A program made the position numbers and the translations under genes. A stretch of 41,644 bases of DNA. It comes from Bordetella parapertussis (GTDB lineage: Bacteria > Pseudomonadota > Gammaproteobacteria > Burkholderiales > JACQAP01). Positions 24,862 through 36,452 of this stretch are shown here, one piece after another. The DNA lies in assembly GCA_945900965.1 (NCBI GenBank), contig CAMDKM010000029.1:1-41644 (forward strand), written 5' to 3'. How positions within the stretch are numbered: position 1 is the first letter of the stretch; the number at the start of each line of letters is the position of its first letter. The notes beneath the pieces are model-generated. The model worked only from the letters and a program-made list of their open reading frames with translations, was not told where the DNA came from and searched no databases.

Positions 24862-26351
24862 GCGCGACGCTGCCCAATTCCCAGACGACACGCGATCGCT
24901 GCGATGCGCCTTTTTTCGGGCTACCACTTGACCGTGCCACCGGGCTTGCGGTGGACAGCCGAAAAGTACGCGCGGGTAATTTGTTCCTGGCTTTTCCCGG
25001 CGCGCGCGACGACGGTCGCAAGCATATTGCCGAGGCAATTGCCGCCGGTGCCGGCGCGGTTCTTTGGGAGACCGGCAATTTCACCTGGGACGATGGCTGG
25101 CGGATACCTCATTTCGCGGTACCGGAATTGCGTAATCGCTTGGGTGAAATAGCCAGCCGATTCTACGGGCAACCCTCGCAGGCAATGTGGGTGGCCGGAG
25201 TGACCGGGACCAACGGTAAGACCAGTTGTGCGCACTGGATTGCCCAGTCGATGAACCGATTGGGGCGCAAAACGGCCGTCATGGGGACTTTGGGCAATGG
25301 ATTCCCGGGCGAACTGGAAGCAACGCCCAACACAACGTCCGATGCCGTGATGCTGCAAGCCAGTTTGGCTGCGTATCGGGATGCGGGGGCCGTGGGTTGC
25401 GTCATGGAAGTGTCTTCCCATGGCATCGAACAGGGAAGGGTCAGTCATGTCGAATTCGATGTGGCGTTGCTGACCAATCTCTCACGCGACCACCTCGATT
25501 ATCACAAGACCATGGAAGACTACGCAGCGGCCAAGGCCAAGTTGTTTCAATGGCCGAATCTCAAGCACGCAGTCCTCAATCTGGATGATCGCTTCGGCAA
25601 ACGGCTGGCCGACTCGATCGATCGCTCCAAAGTCGATGTATTGGGATACGGATTCGGCGTCGGTGAAATCTCCGGCCAGCGACTGGATCTTTCCATTCGC
25701 GGGCTGAGCCTCGAAATTCGCACACCGTGGGGCGCCGCGCTACTCAACAGTTCACTGCTCGGGACATTCAATGCGGCGAATTTACTCGGTACGCTGGGCG
25801 TGCTGATCAGCGCCAGGATCGACCTGCAGGACGCGGTGGACGCGTTGGCTCGTGTCGAAGCGGTGGCGGGAAGATTGCAAAAAGTAAATGTACCGGGGGC
25901 GCCGCTGGTGGTGGTCGACTACGCGCACACTCCCGACGCCCTGGAAAAAGTCCTCCAGACCTTGCGCGAAACCTTGCCAGCCGGTGGCAAGTTGTATTGC
26001 GTATTCGGGTGTGGCGGAGACAGAGATCCCGGCAAACGCCCGCTGATGGGGGAAGTGGCTACCCGGCTTGCCGATCACGCCATCATCACCAGCGATAATC
26101 CACGTTCGGAAGATCCCCGACAAATCATCGATGCTATCGCGAGTGGCGCAAAACCGAATTACCAAATCGAAGAAGACAGGGCCGCCGCGATTCGTGAAGC
26201 ACTTGGGATAGCCGGGCCGATCGATGTGGTATTAATTGCCGGCAAAGGTCACGAAACTTATCAGGAGATTGGCGGTCGCAAACTGCCTTTCGACGATGCC
26301 GATATTGCGCACCGATTGTTGCGCCACAAAGAGGTTGCCGGCCATGCTTGA
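24858..26351 (+). CDS. murE: UDP-MurNAc-L-Ala-D-Glu--meso-diaminopimelate ligase
   Basis: This cytoplasmic Mur ligase adds meso-diaminopimelate to the stem peptide using ATP. It has 497 aa. The ATP loop GTNGKTS is at residues 117-123, and the substrate-selecting motif DNPR (in SDNPRSEDP, near residue 413) is that of meso-DAP enzymes rather than lysine-adding ones. The conserved VMEVSSHGIEQGR segment is also seen. The ATG overlaps the ftsI stop, and the murE end overlaps the murF start by 8 bp. Confidence 0.96.
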   Translation: MSATLPNSQTTRDRCDAPFFGLPLDRATGLAVDSRKVRAGNLFLAFPGARDDGRKHIAEAIAAGAGAVLWETGNFTWDDGWRIPHFAVPELRNRLGEIASRFYGQPSQAMWVAGVTGTNGKTSCAHWIAQSMNRLGRKTAVMGTLGNGFPGELEATPNTTSDAVMLQASLAAYRDAGAVGCVMEVSSHGIEQGRVSHVEFDVALLTNLSRDHLDYHKTMEDYAAAKAKLFQWPNLKHAVLNLDDRFGKRLADSIDRSKVDVLGYGFGVGEISGQRLDLSIRGLSLEIRTPWGAALLNSSLLGTFNAANLLGTLGVLISARIDLQDAVDALARVEAVAGRLQKVNVPGAPLVVVDYAHTPDALEKVLQTLRETLPAGGKLYCVFGCGGDRDPGKRPLMGEVATRLADHAIITSDNPRSEDPRQIIDAIASGAKPNYQIEEDRAAAIREALGIAGPIDVVLIAGKGHETYQEIGGRKLPFDDADIAHRLLRHKEVAGHA

Positions 26352-27726
26352 TCTGACAACCGCCGCGCAGGCAACCGGGGGGCGGCTCATCGGCGCCAAC
26401 GTCGTATTTGAGCGTGTGACCACGGACAGTCGCGATATCCGCGCGGGTGATCTTTTTATCGGCATTCGCGGCGATCGTTTCGATGGGCAATTGTTTGGCG
26501 ATCAGGCGTTGGCGGCTGGTGCCAGTGCGCTCATGGTCGTCGACGCGGAGAGTGTCAAAACTCCGGGCGCCCGCCTGGTGGAAGTGCGGGATACCCGGCT
26601 TGCCCTGGGTGCGCTTGCTGCGTACTGGCGCCGGCAGTTTGTCATTCCTGTGGCCGCCATTACCGGCAGCAACGGCAAAACCACGGTCAAGGAAATGCTC
26701 GCTGCGATCCTGCGCGAGGCGGCCGGTCCAACAGGCGTGCTGGCGACGGCAGGTAACTTGAACAACGACATCGGCATGCCGCTTACCTTGCTGCGGCTAC
26801 GCGCTACCCATCGCTATGCGGTCATCGAGATGGGCATGAATCATCTGGGCGAAATTTCCTATCTCAGCAAAATCGCCGCACCCACCGTGGCATTGATCAA
26901 CAACGCCGGCACGGCGCATATCGGCGAATTGGGTTCGACGCAGGCGATTGCCCGTGCCAAAGGAGAAATATTCGAAAGACTCGACGCTGCCGGTGTTGCG
27001 GTCCTAAATGTGGACGAGCCCGCTGCAGCATTTTGGCGAGGATTGATTGGCTCACGCCGAACATTGGAATTTGGCATTGCCAATCCCGCAGCGGTATCGG
27101 CCCGTTACGAACTGGCCGATTCTGGAAGCCTGATAACCGTCCAGGCCCCGGCTGGAAAATTCGTGACCACACTGCATGTGCCCGGTTTGCACAATGTCAA
27201 GAACGCACTGGCCGCTGCGACCGTGGCGTTGGCGCTTGGATTGCCGCCGGCGCAAATCGCCGCAGGGCTTGCGCAATATCGCGGCGTGAAGGGCCGTTTG
27301 CAGACACGGCGTCATCGCTCGGGCGCAACAATCATCGACGATACCTACAACGCCAACCCTGATTCGATGAAAGCGGCGATTTCGGTGCTTGTCGCGTACC
27401 CCGGGAAGAAAATTCTGGTGATCGGCGACATGGGTGAATTGGGCGCGGACGCCGAGTCTTTGCATGTCATGGTTGGCGAATTCGCCAAGCGCTCGGGCAT
27501 CGATGTATTGCTGGGTCTCGGCGAATTAAGTGCGCACTGCATTCGCGGTTTCGGTACCAACGGCCGGCACTTCTCCGAACTGAATGCGCTGGTGGCGGCG
27601 CTGTTGCCTATGCTCGGGCGCGAAGCAACGGTGCTGGTGAAAGGATCGCGCTTCATGGGCATGGAGCGCGTCGTCGAAGCGCTCGGCACCAGCAATGGCG
27701 AAACCACCGCGAAAGGAGTCGCCTGA
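26344..27726 (+). CDS. murF: UDP-MurNAc-tripeptide--D-Ala-D-Ala ligase
   Basis: This Mur ligase adds D-Ala-D-Ala, made by the Ddl encoded later in the cluster, to complete the pentapeptide. The start [13 protein letters not shown] gives 460 aa, the usual length. A frame extending to 26236 is a shadow of murE. Motifs are the ATP loop [13 protein letters not shown] (about 105-117), [11 protein letters not shown], and [16 protein letters not shown] in the C-terminal domain. Its stop shares one base with the mraY ATG (TGATG). Confidence 0.95.
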   Translation: MLDLTTAAQATGGRLIGANVVFERVTTDSRDIRAGDLFIGIRGDRFDGQLFGDQALAAGASALMVVDAESVKTPGARLVEVRDTRLALGALAAYWRRQFVIPVAAITGSNGKTTVKEMLAAILREAAGPTGVLATAGNLNNDIGMPLTLLRLRATHRYAVIEMGMNHLGEISYLSKIAAPTVALINNAGTAHIGELGSTQAIARAKGEIFERLDAAGVAVLNVDEPAAAFWRGLIGSRRTLEFGIANPAAVSARYELADSGSLITVQAPAGKFVTTLHVPGLHNVKNALAAATVALALGLPPAQIAAGLAQYRGVKGRLQTRRHRSGATIIDDTYNANPDSMKAAISVLVAYPGKKILVIGDMGELGADAESLHVMVGEFAKRSGIDVLLGLGELSAHCIRGFGTNGRHFSELNALVAALLPMLGREATVLVKGSRFMGMERVVEALGTSNGETTAKGVA

Positions 27727-28811
27727 TGTTGCTGCAACTCACCCAATGGTTGGCCGCCGACATTCGCGCCTTCAACGTCTTTAACTACATAACCCTGCGG
27801 GCGGTGCTGGCCACCCTTACGGCATTGCTGATTTCTTTTATTGTCGGCCCCGGAATGATCCGCAAACTCACCGCTTACAAGATAGGCCAATCGGTGCGCG
27901 ACGATGGTCCTCAAACGCACCTGAAAAAAGCGGGCACACCCACGATGGGTGGTGCGCTCATCCTGGTGTCAATCGCCATCACAACACTGTTGTGGGCCGA
28001 TCTGCGCAATCGTTACGTGTGGGTGGTGCTGCTGGTGACGCTGGGTTTTGGCATCGTGGGCTGGATCGATGACTATCGGAAAGTCGTGCATCGCAATCCA
28101 AAAGGCCTGGCGGCGCGCAGCAAATTCTTCTGGCAGTCGGTGATTGGTCTGGGTGCCGCGATCTATCTCGCCGCCACCGCCACGCTGCCGGCGCAGACTG
28201 AATTGATCGTGCCGTTTTTCAAGCAGATTACCTACCCGATGGGGATCGTCGGTTTTGTGTTGATGAGTTATTGCGTAATCGTCGGCACCAGCAATGCGGT
28301 CAATCTGACCGATGGACTTGACGGACTCGCGATCCTGCCCACCGTCATGGTTGGCAGCGCGTTGGGAGTATTCGCCTATGTCGCCGGCAATGCGGTCTAT
28401 TCCCGCTACCTGGGATTTCCGCTGGTTCCCGGTGCCGGAGAACTCACGGTGATCTGCGCGGCGCTCGCCGGTGCCGGCCTGGCATTCTTGTGGTTCAACG
28501 CCTATCCGGCGGAAGTCTTCATGGGCGATGTGGGGGCGCTCGCGCTGGGCGCGACACTCGGAACCATTGCGGTAGTCGTGCGACAGGAAATCGTGCTGTT
28601 CATCATGGGCGGGGTGTTTGTGGTCGAAACACTCTCGGTGGTGCTGCAAGTTGCCTCATTCAAACTCACGGGCAGGCGGATTTTCCGGATGGCGCCGCTG
28701 CACCATCACTACGAACTGAAGGGCTGGAAAGAGAATCAGGTGGTGGTGAGGTTTTGGATCATCACCATGATGCTGGTACTGGTGGGCATTTCAACTCTGA
28801 AGTTGCGATGA
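27726..28811 (+). CDS. mraY: Phospho-N-acetylmuramoyl-pentapeptide-transferase
   Basis: This integral membrane enzyme transfers phospho-MurNAc-pentapeptide to undecaprenyl phosphate, making lipid I. It has 361 aa and about ten helices. The active-site motifs are [17 protein letters not shown] (double Asp near 115), [21 protein letters not shown] and [15 protein letters not shown]. It shares a base with the murF stop. A 14-codon frame starting in the ATGA at the mraY stop overlaps the murD start and may link translation of the two genes. Confidence 0.96.
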   Translation: MLLQLTQWLAADIRAFNVFNYITLRAVLATLTALLISFIVGPGMIRKLTAYKIGQSVRDDGPQTHLKKAGTPTMGGALILVSIAITTLLWADLRNRYVWVVLLVTLGFGIVGWIDDYRKVVHRNPKGLAARSKFFWQSVIGLGAAIYLAATATLPAQTELIVPFFKQITYPMGIVGFVLMSYCVIVGTSNAVNLTDGLDGLAILPTVMVGSALGVFAYVAGNAVYSRYLGFPLVPGAGELTVICAALAGAGLAFLWFNAYPAEVFMGDVGALALGATLGTIAVVVRQEIVLFIMGGVFVVETLSVVLQVASFKLTGRRIFRMAPLHHHYELKGWKENQVVVRFWIITMMLVLVGISTLKLR

Positions 28812-28836
28812 ATGGAGGCCGCAATGAAGGAGGCGC

Positions 28837-30219
28837 GTGCCATTCGAATTGAAAAATAGGCGGGTACTGGTGCTGGGACTGGGGGCAAGCGGAATGTCGA
28901 TGGTGCGCTGGTTGGCGGGCAGAGGTGCCGACGTACGCGTGGCAGATAGCCGCGCGGCGCCGCCCTTTGCCGGACAGATGCGCGCGGAGTTTCCGCAGGT
29001 CGCCCTGTACACCGGCAATTTCGGCGCCGTTGGTTTTGCCGATGCGGAATTGATCGCCGCGAGCCCGGGCGTTTCGCTGAAGGAGCCACATATCGTCGCT
29101 GCCCGAGCGCGCGGACTGCCGGTCATGGGCGACATCGAATTGTTCGCCCAGGCGCGCGAAGAATGGCCACAGGCCAAGGTGATCGGCATCACCGGATCCA
29201 ACGGCAAGAGCACGGTCACGGAAATGGTGGGCGCCATGTCGCGCGCGGCCGGTCGCCGCACACTGGTGGCGGGAAACATCGGCCTGCCGATTCTGGATGC
29301 CTTTCTGGAGGTACAAGCCGGGACTCGGCGCAAACCCGATGTGGTGGTGCTGGAATTATCCAGCTTTCAATTGGAATCCACCCATAGTCTCAAACCCGAG
29401 TCGGCGGCGATATTGAATCTGAGCGAAGACCATCTGGACCGCTATTCCGGAATGGAGGAATACACACAGGCCAAGGCGCGGATATTTTCTGGTGCCGCCA
29501 CCGTGGTCACCAACCGGGAAGATTCCCGCACGTCCGCCAAGATGCCACAGGGCGCGCGAGTATTTACCTTCGGGCTGGACGAGCCATGGCATGAGCACAA
29601 CTGGGGGCTGCGCAAAATCGATGGTGAATTCTGGCTTGCCGAAGGTCGCGCCAATCTCATGCCGGTCGGAGAACTCAAGATCGTGGGACTGCACAACGCG
29701 GCCAATGCGCTGGCGGCGCTGGCCTTGTGCCGCGCAGTCAATTTGCCTTATCAGGCGCTGCTCGATGCGCTGTTTGAATTCAAGGGGCTGCCGCATCGAG
29801 TGGAAAAAATCGCCGAAATTCGCTCGATCTCCTACTACGACGATTCCAAGGGGACCAACGTGGGAGCGACGGTCGCTGCCTTGAGCGGCATGCCAGGCAA
29901 AGTCGTTCTTATCGCGGGGGGCGATGGCAAGGGCCAGGATTTTTCGCCTTTGAACGAGGCGGTGTCGAAGCACGCCCGCGGGGTGGTGTTGATTGGGCGC
30001 GACCGGGAACTCATTGCCGAGGCGATCCGCGGCTCGAAGGTAGCCGTGGTTCGTGCGGACGATATGGATGAGGCGGTGCGCCGCGCGGCCGAACTCGCCA
30101 GCCCCGGAGATGCGGTTCTGCTGTCGCCGGCTTGCGCAAGTTTTGATATGTACCGTAACTACGAACATCGTGCCCTGGTTTTCGCCGATGCCGTCAAGAA
30201 ACTGGGTGTGACGCATTGA
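28837..30219 (+). CDS. murD: UDP-MurNAc-L-alanine--D-glutamate ligase
   Basis: This Mur ligase adds D-glutamate as the second stem residue. It has 460 aa. The N-terminal Rossmann segment [17 protein letters not shown] is followed by [15 protein letters not shown] (about 116-130), [10 protein letters not shown] and [17 protein letters not shown]. The GTG at 28837 is taken as start because the next residues fit the family's beginning. An AAGGAGG lies upstream at an unusually short 3-nt spacing. There is a 25-bp gap after mraY. The stop abuts ftsW. Confidence 0.94.
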   Translation: MPFELKNRRVLVLGLGASGMSMVRWLAGRGADVRVADSRAAPPFAGQMRAEFPQVALYTGNFGAVGFADAELIAASPGVSLKEPHIVAARARGLPVMGDIELFAQAREEWPQAKVIGITGSNGKSTVTEMVGAMSRAAGRRTLVAGNIGLPILDAFLEVQAGTRRKPDVVVLELSSFQLESTHSLKPESAAILNLSEDHLDRYSGMEEYTQAKARIFSGAATVVTNREDSRTSAKMPQGARVFTFGLDEPWHEHNWGLRKIDGEFWLAEGRANLMPVGELKIVGLHNAANALAALALCRAVNLPYQALLDALFEFKGLPHRVEKIAEIRSISYYDDSKGTNVGATVAALSGMPGKVVLIAGGDGKGQDFSPLNEAVSKHARGVVLIGRDRELIAEAIRGSKVAVVRADDMDEAVRRAAELASPGDAVLLSPACASFDMYRNYEHRALVFADAVKKLGVTH

Positions 30220-30224
30220 ACGGG

Positions 30225-31385
30225 ATGCCTGGGGAACTGGCCTTTAAGCCGGCGCCGGTTGCCGAGATCGACTATGTAGTCGTTGGTCTGACCGGAATAT
30301 TGATCGCACTGGGGCTTGTCATGGTGTATTCCTCGTCGATCGCCATCGCCGAGGGCGAGGCGTTCTCCGCCAATCAGCCTACTTATTATCTGGTTCGTCA
30401 CGCCATCTTCGCTTCGATCGGAATCCTGGCGGGATTTGTGTGTTTCCAGTTTCCGATGCGGTTCTGGCAACAAGCCGCGCCCTACCTGTTCATTCTGGGA
30501 ATAGTTCTGCTGATCATCGTGCTCATCCCTGGCATAGGGCGGGAAGTCAACGGCAGCCGGCGTTGGCTGTCATTGGGCATGCTCAACCTGCAACCTTCGG
30601 AGCTGATGAAGGTATTTGCCGTGTTGTACGCGGCGGACTACACCGTGCGCAAGGCCGCGGTGATGCACAGCTTCCGCAAAGGTTTTCTGCCGCTGCTGAG
30701 CGTGATGCTTTTCACCGGGGCGCTGCTGCTTCGCGAGCCCGACTTCGGCGCCTTTGCGGTCATCACGGTGGTCGCGATGAGCGTGCTATTTCTGGGCGGC
30801 ATGAACTGGAAATTATTTGTCGCGCTGATTATTTTGTTGCTGGCCGGTTTTGCGCTGTTGATCTGGACTTCGCCCTACCGCTTGCAGCGTGTGATTGGAT
30901 TCATGGACCCCTGGTCCGATCCGTTTGGCAAGGGCTATCAGTTGTCCCATGCACTAATCGCCTTCGGCCGTGGTGAGTGGTTTGGTGTTGGTCTTGGCGC
31001 AAGTGTCGAAAAACTGCTTTACCTTCCAGAAGCCCATACCGATTTTCTGCTGGCGGTCATCGCCGAGGAATTGGGTTATGCCGGTGTGTTGGCGGTCATC
31101 GCCATGTTCTTGTGGCTGATCTGGCGGGCGTTTGCAGTGGGCAATCGCGCGGCCCGGCTCGAGCGCTATTTCTCGGCACTGGTCGCCCAAGGTGTGGGTC
31201 TTTGGCTGGGGATGCAGGCGGTGGTCAATATGGGTGTGAACATGGGCATATTGCCGACCAAGGGGCTCACCCTTCCGCTGCTCTCGTTTGGCGGCAGCGG
31301 CATGGTGGCCAATTGTTGCGCATTGGCAATAGTGTTACGGGTGGATTACGAAAATCGCCATATGAACAAGGGGTATTCTTTGTGA
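30225..31385 (+). CDS. ftsW: Septal peptidoglycan glycosyltransferase FtsW (SEDS family)
   Basis: This polytopic SEDS protein polymerises lipid II at the septum together with FtsI. About ten transmembrane helices are visible. SEDS motifs include [21 protein letters not shown] (best seen around 30550-30612), [11 protein letters not shown] and [15 protein letters not shown]. The listed ATG at 30225 gives 386 aa. A TTG at 30216, which overlaps the murD stop as TTGA, is an alternative that adds three residues. The stop overlaps the murG GTG (GTGA at 31382-31385). Confidence 0.95.
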   Translation: MPGELAFKPAPVAEIDYVVVGLTGILIALGLVMVYSSSIAIAEGEAFSANQPTYYLVRHAIFASIGILAGFVCFQFPMRFWQQAAPYLFILGIVLLIIVLIPGIGREVNGSRRWLSLGMLNLQPSELMKVFAVLYAADYTVRKAAVMHSFRKGFLPLLSVMLFTGALLLREPDFGAFAVITVVAMSVLFLGGMNWKLFVALIILLLAGFALLIWTSPYRLQRVIGFMDPWSDPFGKGYQLSHALIAFGRGEWFGVGLGASVEKLLYLPEAHTDFLLAVIAEELGYAGVLAVIAMFLWLIWRAFAVGNRAARLERYFSALVAQGVGLWLGMQAVVNMGVNMGILPTKGLTLPLLSFGGSGMVANCCALAIVLRVDYENRHMNKGYSL

Positions 31386-32482
31386 GCAGACCCCGCGAGT
31401 CCCACCTTGTCCCTCATGCGGCTGCTCGCACAATACTGGTGATGGCCGGTGGCACCGGCGGGCATATCTATCCCGGGCTGGCGGTCGCGGACGAGTTGCG
31501 CGAGCGCGGCTGGAAGGTCGTTTGGCTCGGGGCACGTGCCGGAATGGAAGCGGAGATCGTGCCGGCGCATGGCTATCCGATTCAGTTCATTCGTTTTGCG
31601 GGCTTGCGGGGAAAAGGATTCTTGCGCATGGCCTTGCTGCCGTTTAATTTGTTGATCGCAGTCTGGCAATGCGCGCGGGTCATGTTTCGAATTCGTCCCG
31701 ATGTGGTGCTTGGACTGGGCGGCTACATTTCATTCCCGGGCGGTGCCGTGGCGGCACTGCTGGCCAGGCCGCTGGTGCTGCACGAGCAAAACTCCATTGC
31801 CGGTCTCGCCAATAAAATTCTTGCTCGATTGGCCAGTCGGGTTCTGGTGGCATTTCCTTCGGCATTAACTAAGGCCGAATGGACCGGCAATCCGGTGCGC
31901 CGCGATATTGCCGTGCTGCCAACGCCGGAAGAACGATTTCGCCATCGCAGCGGCAATCTCAAGTTGCTGGTGGTGGGAGGCAGTCTTGGTGCGCAAGCCT
32001 TGAACGATGCCGTGCCGAAAGCGCTTGCCATGATTCCTGCGGCAGAGCGTCCCGAGGTTACGCATCAGTCGGGCGGCCGTCATTTGGAAGAACTGGAACG
32101 CGGATACCAGGCAGCGGGCGTGCGGGCAAACGTGGCGGCGTTTATTCGCGATATGGCGGCGGCCTATGGGTCCGCTGATCTGGTGATTTGCCGCGCGGGC
32201 GCGTTGACCGTATCGGAACTGGCGGCCGCGGGAGTCGCCAGCGTGTTGGTGCCGTTTCCTCAGGCAGTGGACGATCATCAAACGCATAACGCGCGTTTTC
32301 TCGCCGATCGATCTGCTGCAGTGTTGCTGCCGCAAAACGAACTGACGCCGCGCAGGCTGGCAAACTTGCTGCTGGGATTTACCCGGGACAGGTTGCTTGA
32401 AATGGCGCGCCGTGCGCGGGAATTGGGCAAGGCCGACGCCGCCCGTGTCGTTGCGGATCACTGCGTGGCGGTGGCGGGATGA
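31382..32482 (+). CDS. murG: UDP-N-acetylglucosamine--MurNAc-(pentapeptide) pyrophosphoryl-undecaprenol GlcNAc transferase
   Basis: This GT-B glycosyltransferase on the inner face of the membrane turns lipid I into lipid II. Motifs are [57 protein letters not shown] and the UDP-GlcNAc-binding end [18 protein letters not shown]. The start is the GTG overlapping the ftsW stop, giving 366 aa. An in-frame ATG at 31442 would remove the first 20 residues and start right at the GGTGGH loop, so it is less likely. The stop overlaps murC by 4 bp. Confidence 0.95.
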   Translation: MSRPRESHLVPHAAARTILVMAGGTGGHIYPGLAVADELRERGWKVVWLGARAGMEAEIVPAHGYPIQFIRFAGLRGKGFLRMALLPFNLLIAVWQCARVMFRIRPDVVLGLGGYISFPGGAVAALLARPLVLHEQNSIAGLANKILARLASRVLVAFPSALTKAEWTGNPVRRDIAVLPTPEERFRHRSGNLKLLVVGGSLGAQALNDAVPKALAMIPAAERPEVTHQSGGRHLEELERGYQAAGVRANVAAFIRDMAAAYGSADLVICRAGALTVSELAAAGVASVLVPFPQAVDDHQTHNARFLADRSAAVLLPQNELTPRRLANLLLGFTRDRLLEMARRARELGKADAARVVADHCVAVAG

Positions 32483-33897
32483 AACACAAGGTCAAACATG
32501 TGCACTTCGTCGGCATCGGCGGCTCGGGAATGAGCGGGATTGCCGAGGTGATGCTCAACCTGGGCTTTGAAGTCAGCGGCTCGGACATTACGGAAAATGC
32601 CGCCACCCAGCGGCTGAGGGGGCTGGGTGCGAAGGTTCAGATCGGCCACGATCAGGCCAATGTCACGGGCGCCAACGCGGTGGTGACTTCCACGGCGGTC
32701 AAGCCAGATAACCCGGAGGTCACCGCGGCGCGGCTGAAGCATATTCCGGTGGTACCGCGGGCCATGATGCTGGCGGAACTGATGCGTCTGAAGCAAGGCA
32801 TCGCCATTGCCGGAACCCACGGCAAGACCACCACGACCAGTCTGGTAGCCAGCATCCTGGCCGAGGCCGGCATGGATCCCACATTTGTCATCGGCGGCAG
32901 ACTGGAAGCGGCCGGCTCACACGCCAAACTGGGCACCGGGGAATTTATCGTCGTCGAGGCCGACGAGTCGGATGCGTCCTTTCTGTATCTGCAGCCGGTG
33001 GCGGCGGTGGTGACCAATATCGATGCCGATCACATGGAAACCTACGGGCACGATTTTGGGCGGTTGCGTCAGGCGTTTCTGGAGTTCATCGGCCACCTAC
33101 CCTTCTACGGTATGGCCGTCTTGTGCCTGGACGATGTCAACGTACGAAGTCTGCTCCCCATCATCAGCAAGCCGGTGACCACGTATGGCTTGATGGAAGG
33201 CGCGCAGATCCGGGCGGTGGACGTGCGTGCTGATGCCACCCGAATGCATTTCCGCGTGCAGCGTCGAACCGGTTACAACGGCAACGCACAAAACCTGCCG
33301 GATCTTGCGGTCACCCTCAATCTGCCGGGCATCCACAACGTGCAAAACGCCTTGGCCGCCCTGGCAATAGGGATGGAAGTAGGTGTCCCGGACGCGGCAA
33401 TTGTCAAAGCGCTGGCCGAATTTCGCGGCGTCGGCCGGCGTTTTCAGCGTTATGGAGAAGTGGCGATACCAGGTGGCAAATTCACCCTGGTGGACGATTA
33501 CGGCCATCACCCGGCGGAAATGGCGGCCACCATCGCCGCGGCGCGCGGCGCCTATCCAGGCCGGCGCCTGCTGCTGGTGTTTCAGCCGCATCGCTACACC
33601 CGAACCCGGGATTGTTTCGAGGATTTCGTAAAAGTGTTGTCCTCGGTCGATGCGCTGGTGCTGGCGGATGTTTACCCCGCTGGAGAGACGGCCATTGTCG
33701 CCGCCGATGGGCGCGCATTGGCGCGCGCCATACGCGTAGCCGGCAAGGTCGAGCCGCGTTTCGTCGAACAGGTATCGGAACTGCCGTCGGCGATTCTTGC
33801 GGCTGCCCAGCCGGGCGACGTGGTGGTCACGATGGGGGCCGGTTCGATCGGTGGCGTAGCCGCAAAATTGGTCAACAAGCATTTGAGCCTGGCATGA
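32479..33897 (+). CDS. murC: UDP-N-acetylmuramate--L-alanine ligase
   Basis: This is the first Mur ligase of the pathway, attaching L-alanine to UDP-MurNAc. It has 472 aa. The Rossmann motif [15 protein letters not shown] at the N-terminus is followed by the ATP loop [13 protein letters not shown] (about 111-123), [10 protein letters not shown] and [18 protein letters not shown]. The start lies in an ATGA overlap with murG and the end in an ATGA overlap with murB. Together with murE, murF and murD, all four cytoplasmic ligases are present in this operon. Confidence 0.96.
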   Translation: MKHKVKHVHFVGIGGSGMSGIAEVMLNLGFEVSGSDITENAATQRLRGLGAKVQIGHDQANVTGANAVVTSTAVKPDNPEVTAARLKHIPVVPRAMMLAELMRLKQGIAIAGTHGKTTTTSLVASILAEAGMDPTFVIGGRLEAAGSHAKLGTGEFIVVEADESDASFLYLQPVAAVVTNIDADHMETYGHDFGRLRQAFLEFIGHLPFYGMAVLCLDDVNVRSLLPIISKPVTTYGLMEGAQIRAVDVRADATRMHFRVQRRTGYNGNAQNLPDLAVTLNLPGIHNVQNALAALAIGMEVGVPDAAIVKALAEFRGVGRRFQRYGEVAIPGGKFTLVDDYGHHPAEMAATIAAARGAYPGRRLLLVFQPHRYTRTRDCFEDFVKVLSSVDALVLADVYPAGETAIVAADGRALARAIRVAGKVEPRFVEQVSELPSAILAAAQPGDVVVTMGAGSIGGVAAKLVNKHLSLA

Positions 33898-34823
33898 ACA
33901 TGACGGAATCGAAACACTTCGGGCCCATCGGACTGCGCGGTCAATTGCGCAGCGACGAGCCGATGAGCAGACATGTCAGTTGGCGTGCAGGGGGATGCGC
34001 GGGCCGTGCTTATTTTCCGGCGGATCTGAATGATCTCGGCGAATTCCTGCGGACCTTGACTGTTGATGAGCCTGTGTTGTTTGTCGGTCTCGGCAGCAAT
34101 CTTTTAGTGCGTGACGGAGGTTTCCCGGGCACGGTCATTTTTACCCATGGTGCGCTCAAGCATTTTTCCATCGAGCAGAACCATACCGGCACGGAAATTT
34201 ATGCCGAAGCCGGCGTGGCAAGTCCAAAGGTCGCGCGGTTTGCCGCCGTCCATCAACTCGAAGGCGCCGAATTTCTGGCGGGCATTCCGGGCACCATCGG
34301 CGGAGCGCTGGCGATGAATGCGGGATGTTACGGCGCCGAAACCTGGGAGGTGGTGGCCAGAGTGCGCACCATTGATCGTGGCGGAAACCTGCGAACCCGC
34401 GAACCCCGGGAGTATTCGATTGGCTATCGCCACGTTGTGCCGGTGCAGGCCACGGGCGAATTTTTTGTCGGGGCATGGTTTCGTTTTCGCCAAGGCGACG
34501 GCGAACGCGCAAGACGGACCATCAAGGAATTGTTGTCCCGGCGCATTGCCAGCCAACCACTGAACGAGCCCAATGCCGGATCGGTATTTCGAAATCCGCC
34601 CGGCGATCATGCGGCGCGGCTGATCGAGTCCTGCGGTCTCAAGGGCCGGCGCATCGGTGCAGCCGAAGTGTCCGAGAAACACGCCAACTTCATCGTCAAC
34701 AAGGGCGGTGCTTTGGCCCGCGACATCGAAGAGCTGATTCATCTGGTTCGGGAGACGGTTCGACAGGGCACCGGCGTAAGCCTGATTCAGGAAGTGGAAA
34801 TCGTCGGCGAGGCGCTCAAATGA
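33894..34823 (+). CDS. murB: UDP-N-acetylenolpyruvoylglucosamine reductase
   Basis: This flavoenzyme uses NADPH and FAD to reduce UDP-GlcNAc-enolpyruvate to UDP-MurNAc. At 309 aa it is the shorter MurB form. FAD-binding motifs are [11 protein letters not shown] and [18 protein letters not shown]. The catalytic serine lies in [20 protein letters not shown], and [11 protein letters not shown] holds the conserved late glutamate/His segment. The start ATG overlaps the murC stop. The open frame further upstream lies inside murC. Its stop overlaps the ddl ATG by 4 bp. MurA is not in the window. Confidence 0.95.
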   Translation: MNMTESKHFGPIGLRGQLRSDEPMSRHVSWRAGGCAGRAYFPADLNDLGEFLRTLTVDEPVLFVGLGSNLLVRDGGFPGTVIFTHGALKHFSIEQNHTGTEIYAEAGVASPKVARFAAVHQLEGAEFLAGIPGTIGGALAMNAGCYGAETWEVVARVRTIDRGGNLRTREPREYSIGYRHVVPVQATGEFFVGAWFRFRQGDGERARRTIKELLSRRIASQPLNEPNAGSVFRNPPGDHAARLIESCGLKGRRIGAAEVSEKHANFIVNKGGALARDIEELIHLVRETVRQGTGVSLIQEVEIVGEALK

Positions 34824-35731
34824 GCGGAATCGGCAAAGTAGGCGTGTTATTGGGCGGGCGCTCGGCGGAACGGGAGGTTTCGCTGATGAGTGGCAACGCG
34901 GTGCTGGCAGCACTCAAGCGCAAGGGTGTTGATGCACTGGCCATCGATGCCCGGGAGATGGATCTGCAGCGCTTGAAGTCCGAGGGCTTTGAACGAGTGT
35001 TCATCGCGCTGCATGGTCGCTACGGCGAAGACGGCACCATTCAAGGCGCTTTGCAGTGGATGGGAATTCCCTTTACCGGCAGCGGCGTGATGGCAAGCGC
35101 ACTGGCGATGGACAAGTGGCGCACCAAACTGGTCTGGATGGCGGCGGGAATTCCGACGCCGCGTTTTGTGATGCTCGACGAGTCCTCTGACTTCGACGCG
35201 GCCGTTCGCGAGCTTGGATTGCCCTTGATCGTCAAGCCTTCGCGCGAAGGCTCCACAATCGGCCTGACCCGTGTGACCCGATCGCAGGAGATGCACGAGG
35301 CTTACCGCAAGGCCGCACATCACGATCCCATGGTGCTTGCCGAAGAGTTTATTGCCGGCGCAGAGGTAACGGCATCCATTCTCGGCGACCAGGCGCTGCC
35401 CTTGATCCGGATCGAGGCGCCGGGTGGCAGTTACGACTATCACGCCAAATATTTTTCGGACGAGACCCGTTACCACTGCCCCTCCGGCTTGCCTGATGCG
35501 CAGGAAAATAGTATTCGGGAGCTGGCGCTTCGGGCGTTCCGCATTCTGGGTTGCAGAAGCTGGGGACGTATCGACGTGATGATCGATGCGCGCGGCAAAC
35601 CGTTTTTGTTGGAGGCAAATACGGTGCCCGGCATGACCGGTCACAGCCTGGTCCCCATGGCGGCCAAGGCGGCCGGAATTGGCTTCGACGATCTGGTGTT
35701 GCGCATTCTGGAGACGGCCGATGTGGAATAA
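34820..35731 (+). CDS. ddl: D-alanine--D-alanine ligase
   Basis: This ATP-grasp enzyme makes the D-Ala-D-Ala dipeptide used by MurF. It has 303 aa, the DdlB size. Motifs are [19 protein letters not shown] at the N-terminus, [29 protein letters not shown], and the metal-binding end [22 protein letters not shown]. The first ATG overlaps the murB stop (ATGA). The end overlaps the ftsQ start by 11 bp. Confidence 0.95.
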   Translation: MSGIGKVGVLLGGRSAEREVSLMSGNAVLAALKRKGVDALAIDAREMDLQRLKSEGFERVFIALHGRYGEDGTIQGALQWMGIPFTGSGVMASALAMDKWRTKLVWMAAGIPTPRFVMLDESSDFDAAVRELGLPLIVKPSREGSTIGLTRVTRSQEMHEAYRKAAHHDPMVLAEEFIAGAEVTASILGDQALPLIRIEAPGGSYDYHAKYFSDETRYHCPSGLPDAQENSIRELALRAFRILGCRSWGRIDVMIDARGKPFLLEANTVPGMTGHSLVPMAAKAAGIGFDDLVLRILETADVE

Positions 35732-36437
35732 CGCGCGGAGTATGCGCAAGGCGGCGAATTGTCTCTTCATCGTGGCGGGCATTCTGATCGTCTACGCCCT
35801 GCTGCACCATGTCGTGCGGCTGCCGGTATTTGCCCTTCAGGGAATCGAGGTCCGTGGCGAAACCCAACACATTACCCGCGAACAGGTGCAGGCGGTCCTG
35901 GATCGGGAACTACGCGGGAATTTTTTTACCGTCGATCTGGTTCAGGCAGGAGCCGCCTTCAGAAAATTGCCCTGGGTGAGGCAGGTTAGTGTGCATAGAC
36001 TCTGGCCAGACCGCATAGAATTTGTTGTCGAGGAACATCGACCGATCGCCCGATGGGATTCAACGGCGCTGGTGAGTGCCCAGGGCGAAGTGTTCGAGGC
36101 GGCGGTTAACAGCACCCTGCCGGTGTTTTACGCGCCGAAGGATGCGGCTCCAGAAGTCGTGGCACGTTATGGGGAATTTGACGGCATGTTGTCGAAGATC
36201 AGCCGCCGTGTAGTGCAAATCAGAGTATCGGCGCGCCGCGCCTGGCAACTAACACTCGACGACGGCATGGTGATCGAACTGGGACGCGATGCGATCGACC
36301 TTCGTCTGGCTGGCTTTGTCGAGGCCTACGGCCGCAGCATTGCGGGCTTACAGGCCTTGCCTGCGTACGTGGATCTGCGTTATCCAAACGGCTTCGCGGT
36401 GCGTAGACCGGCAGGAATCGCCGCCGACAAAGTCTGA
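35721..36437 (+). CDS. ftsQ: Cell division protein FtsQ
   Basis: This bitopic membrane protein of 238 aa has a short cytoplasmic N-terminus and one transmembrane helix (about residues 12-30, [19 protein letters not shown]). A POTRA domain begins around [18 protein letters not shown] and is followed by the FtsQ beta domain ([30 protein letters not shown]). It scaffolds FtsL and FtsB and links early to late division proteins. ATG 35721, 11 bp inside ddl, gives the natural N-terminus. ftsA follows after 15 bp. Confidence 0.94.
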   Translation: MWNNARSMRKAANCLFIVAGILIVYALLHHVVRLPVFALQGIEVRGETQHITREQVQAVLDRELRGNFFTVDLVQAGAAFRKLPWVRQVSVHRLWPDRIEFVVEEHRPIARWDSTALVSAQGEVFEAAVNSTLPVFYAPKDAAPEVVARYGEFDGMLSKISRRVVQIRVSARRAWQLTLDDGMVIELGRDAIDLRLAGFVEAYGRSIAGLQALPAYVDLRYPNGFAVRRPAGIAADKV

Positions 36438-36452
36438 CGGATCGACAACACG

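Noticed and set aside
29356-30216. Minus-strand 286-aa frame opposite murD
   Set aside because: It is antisense to a fully supported murD and shows shadow composition.
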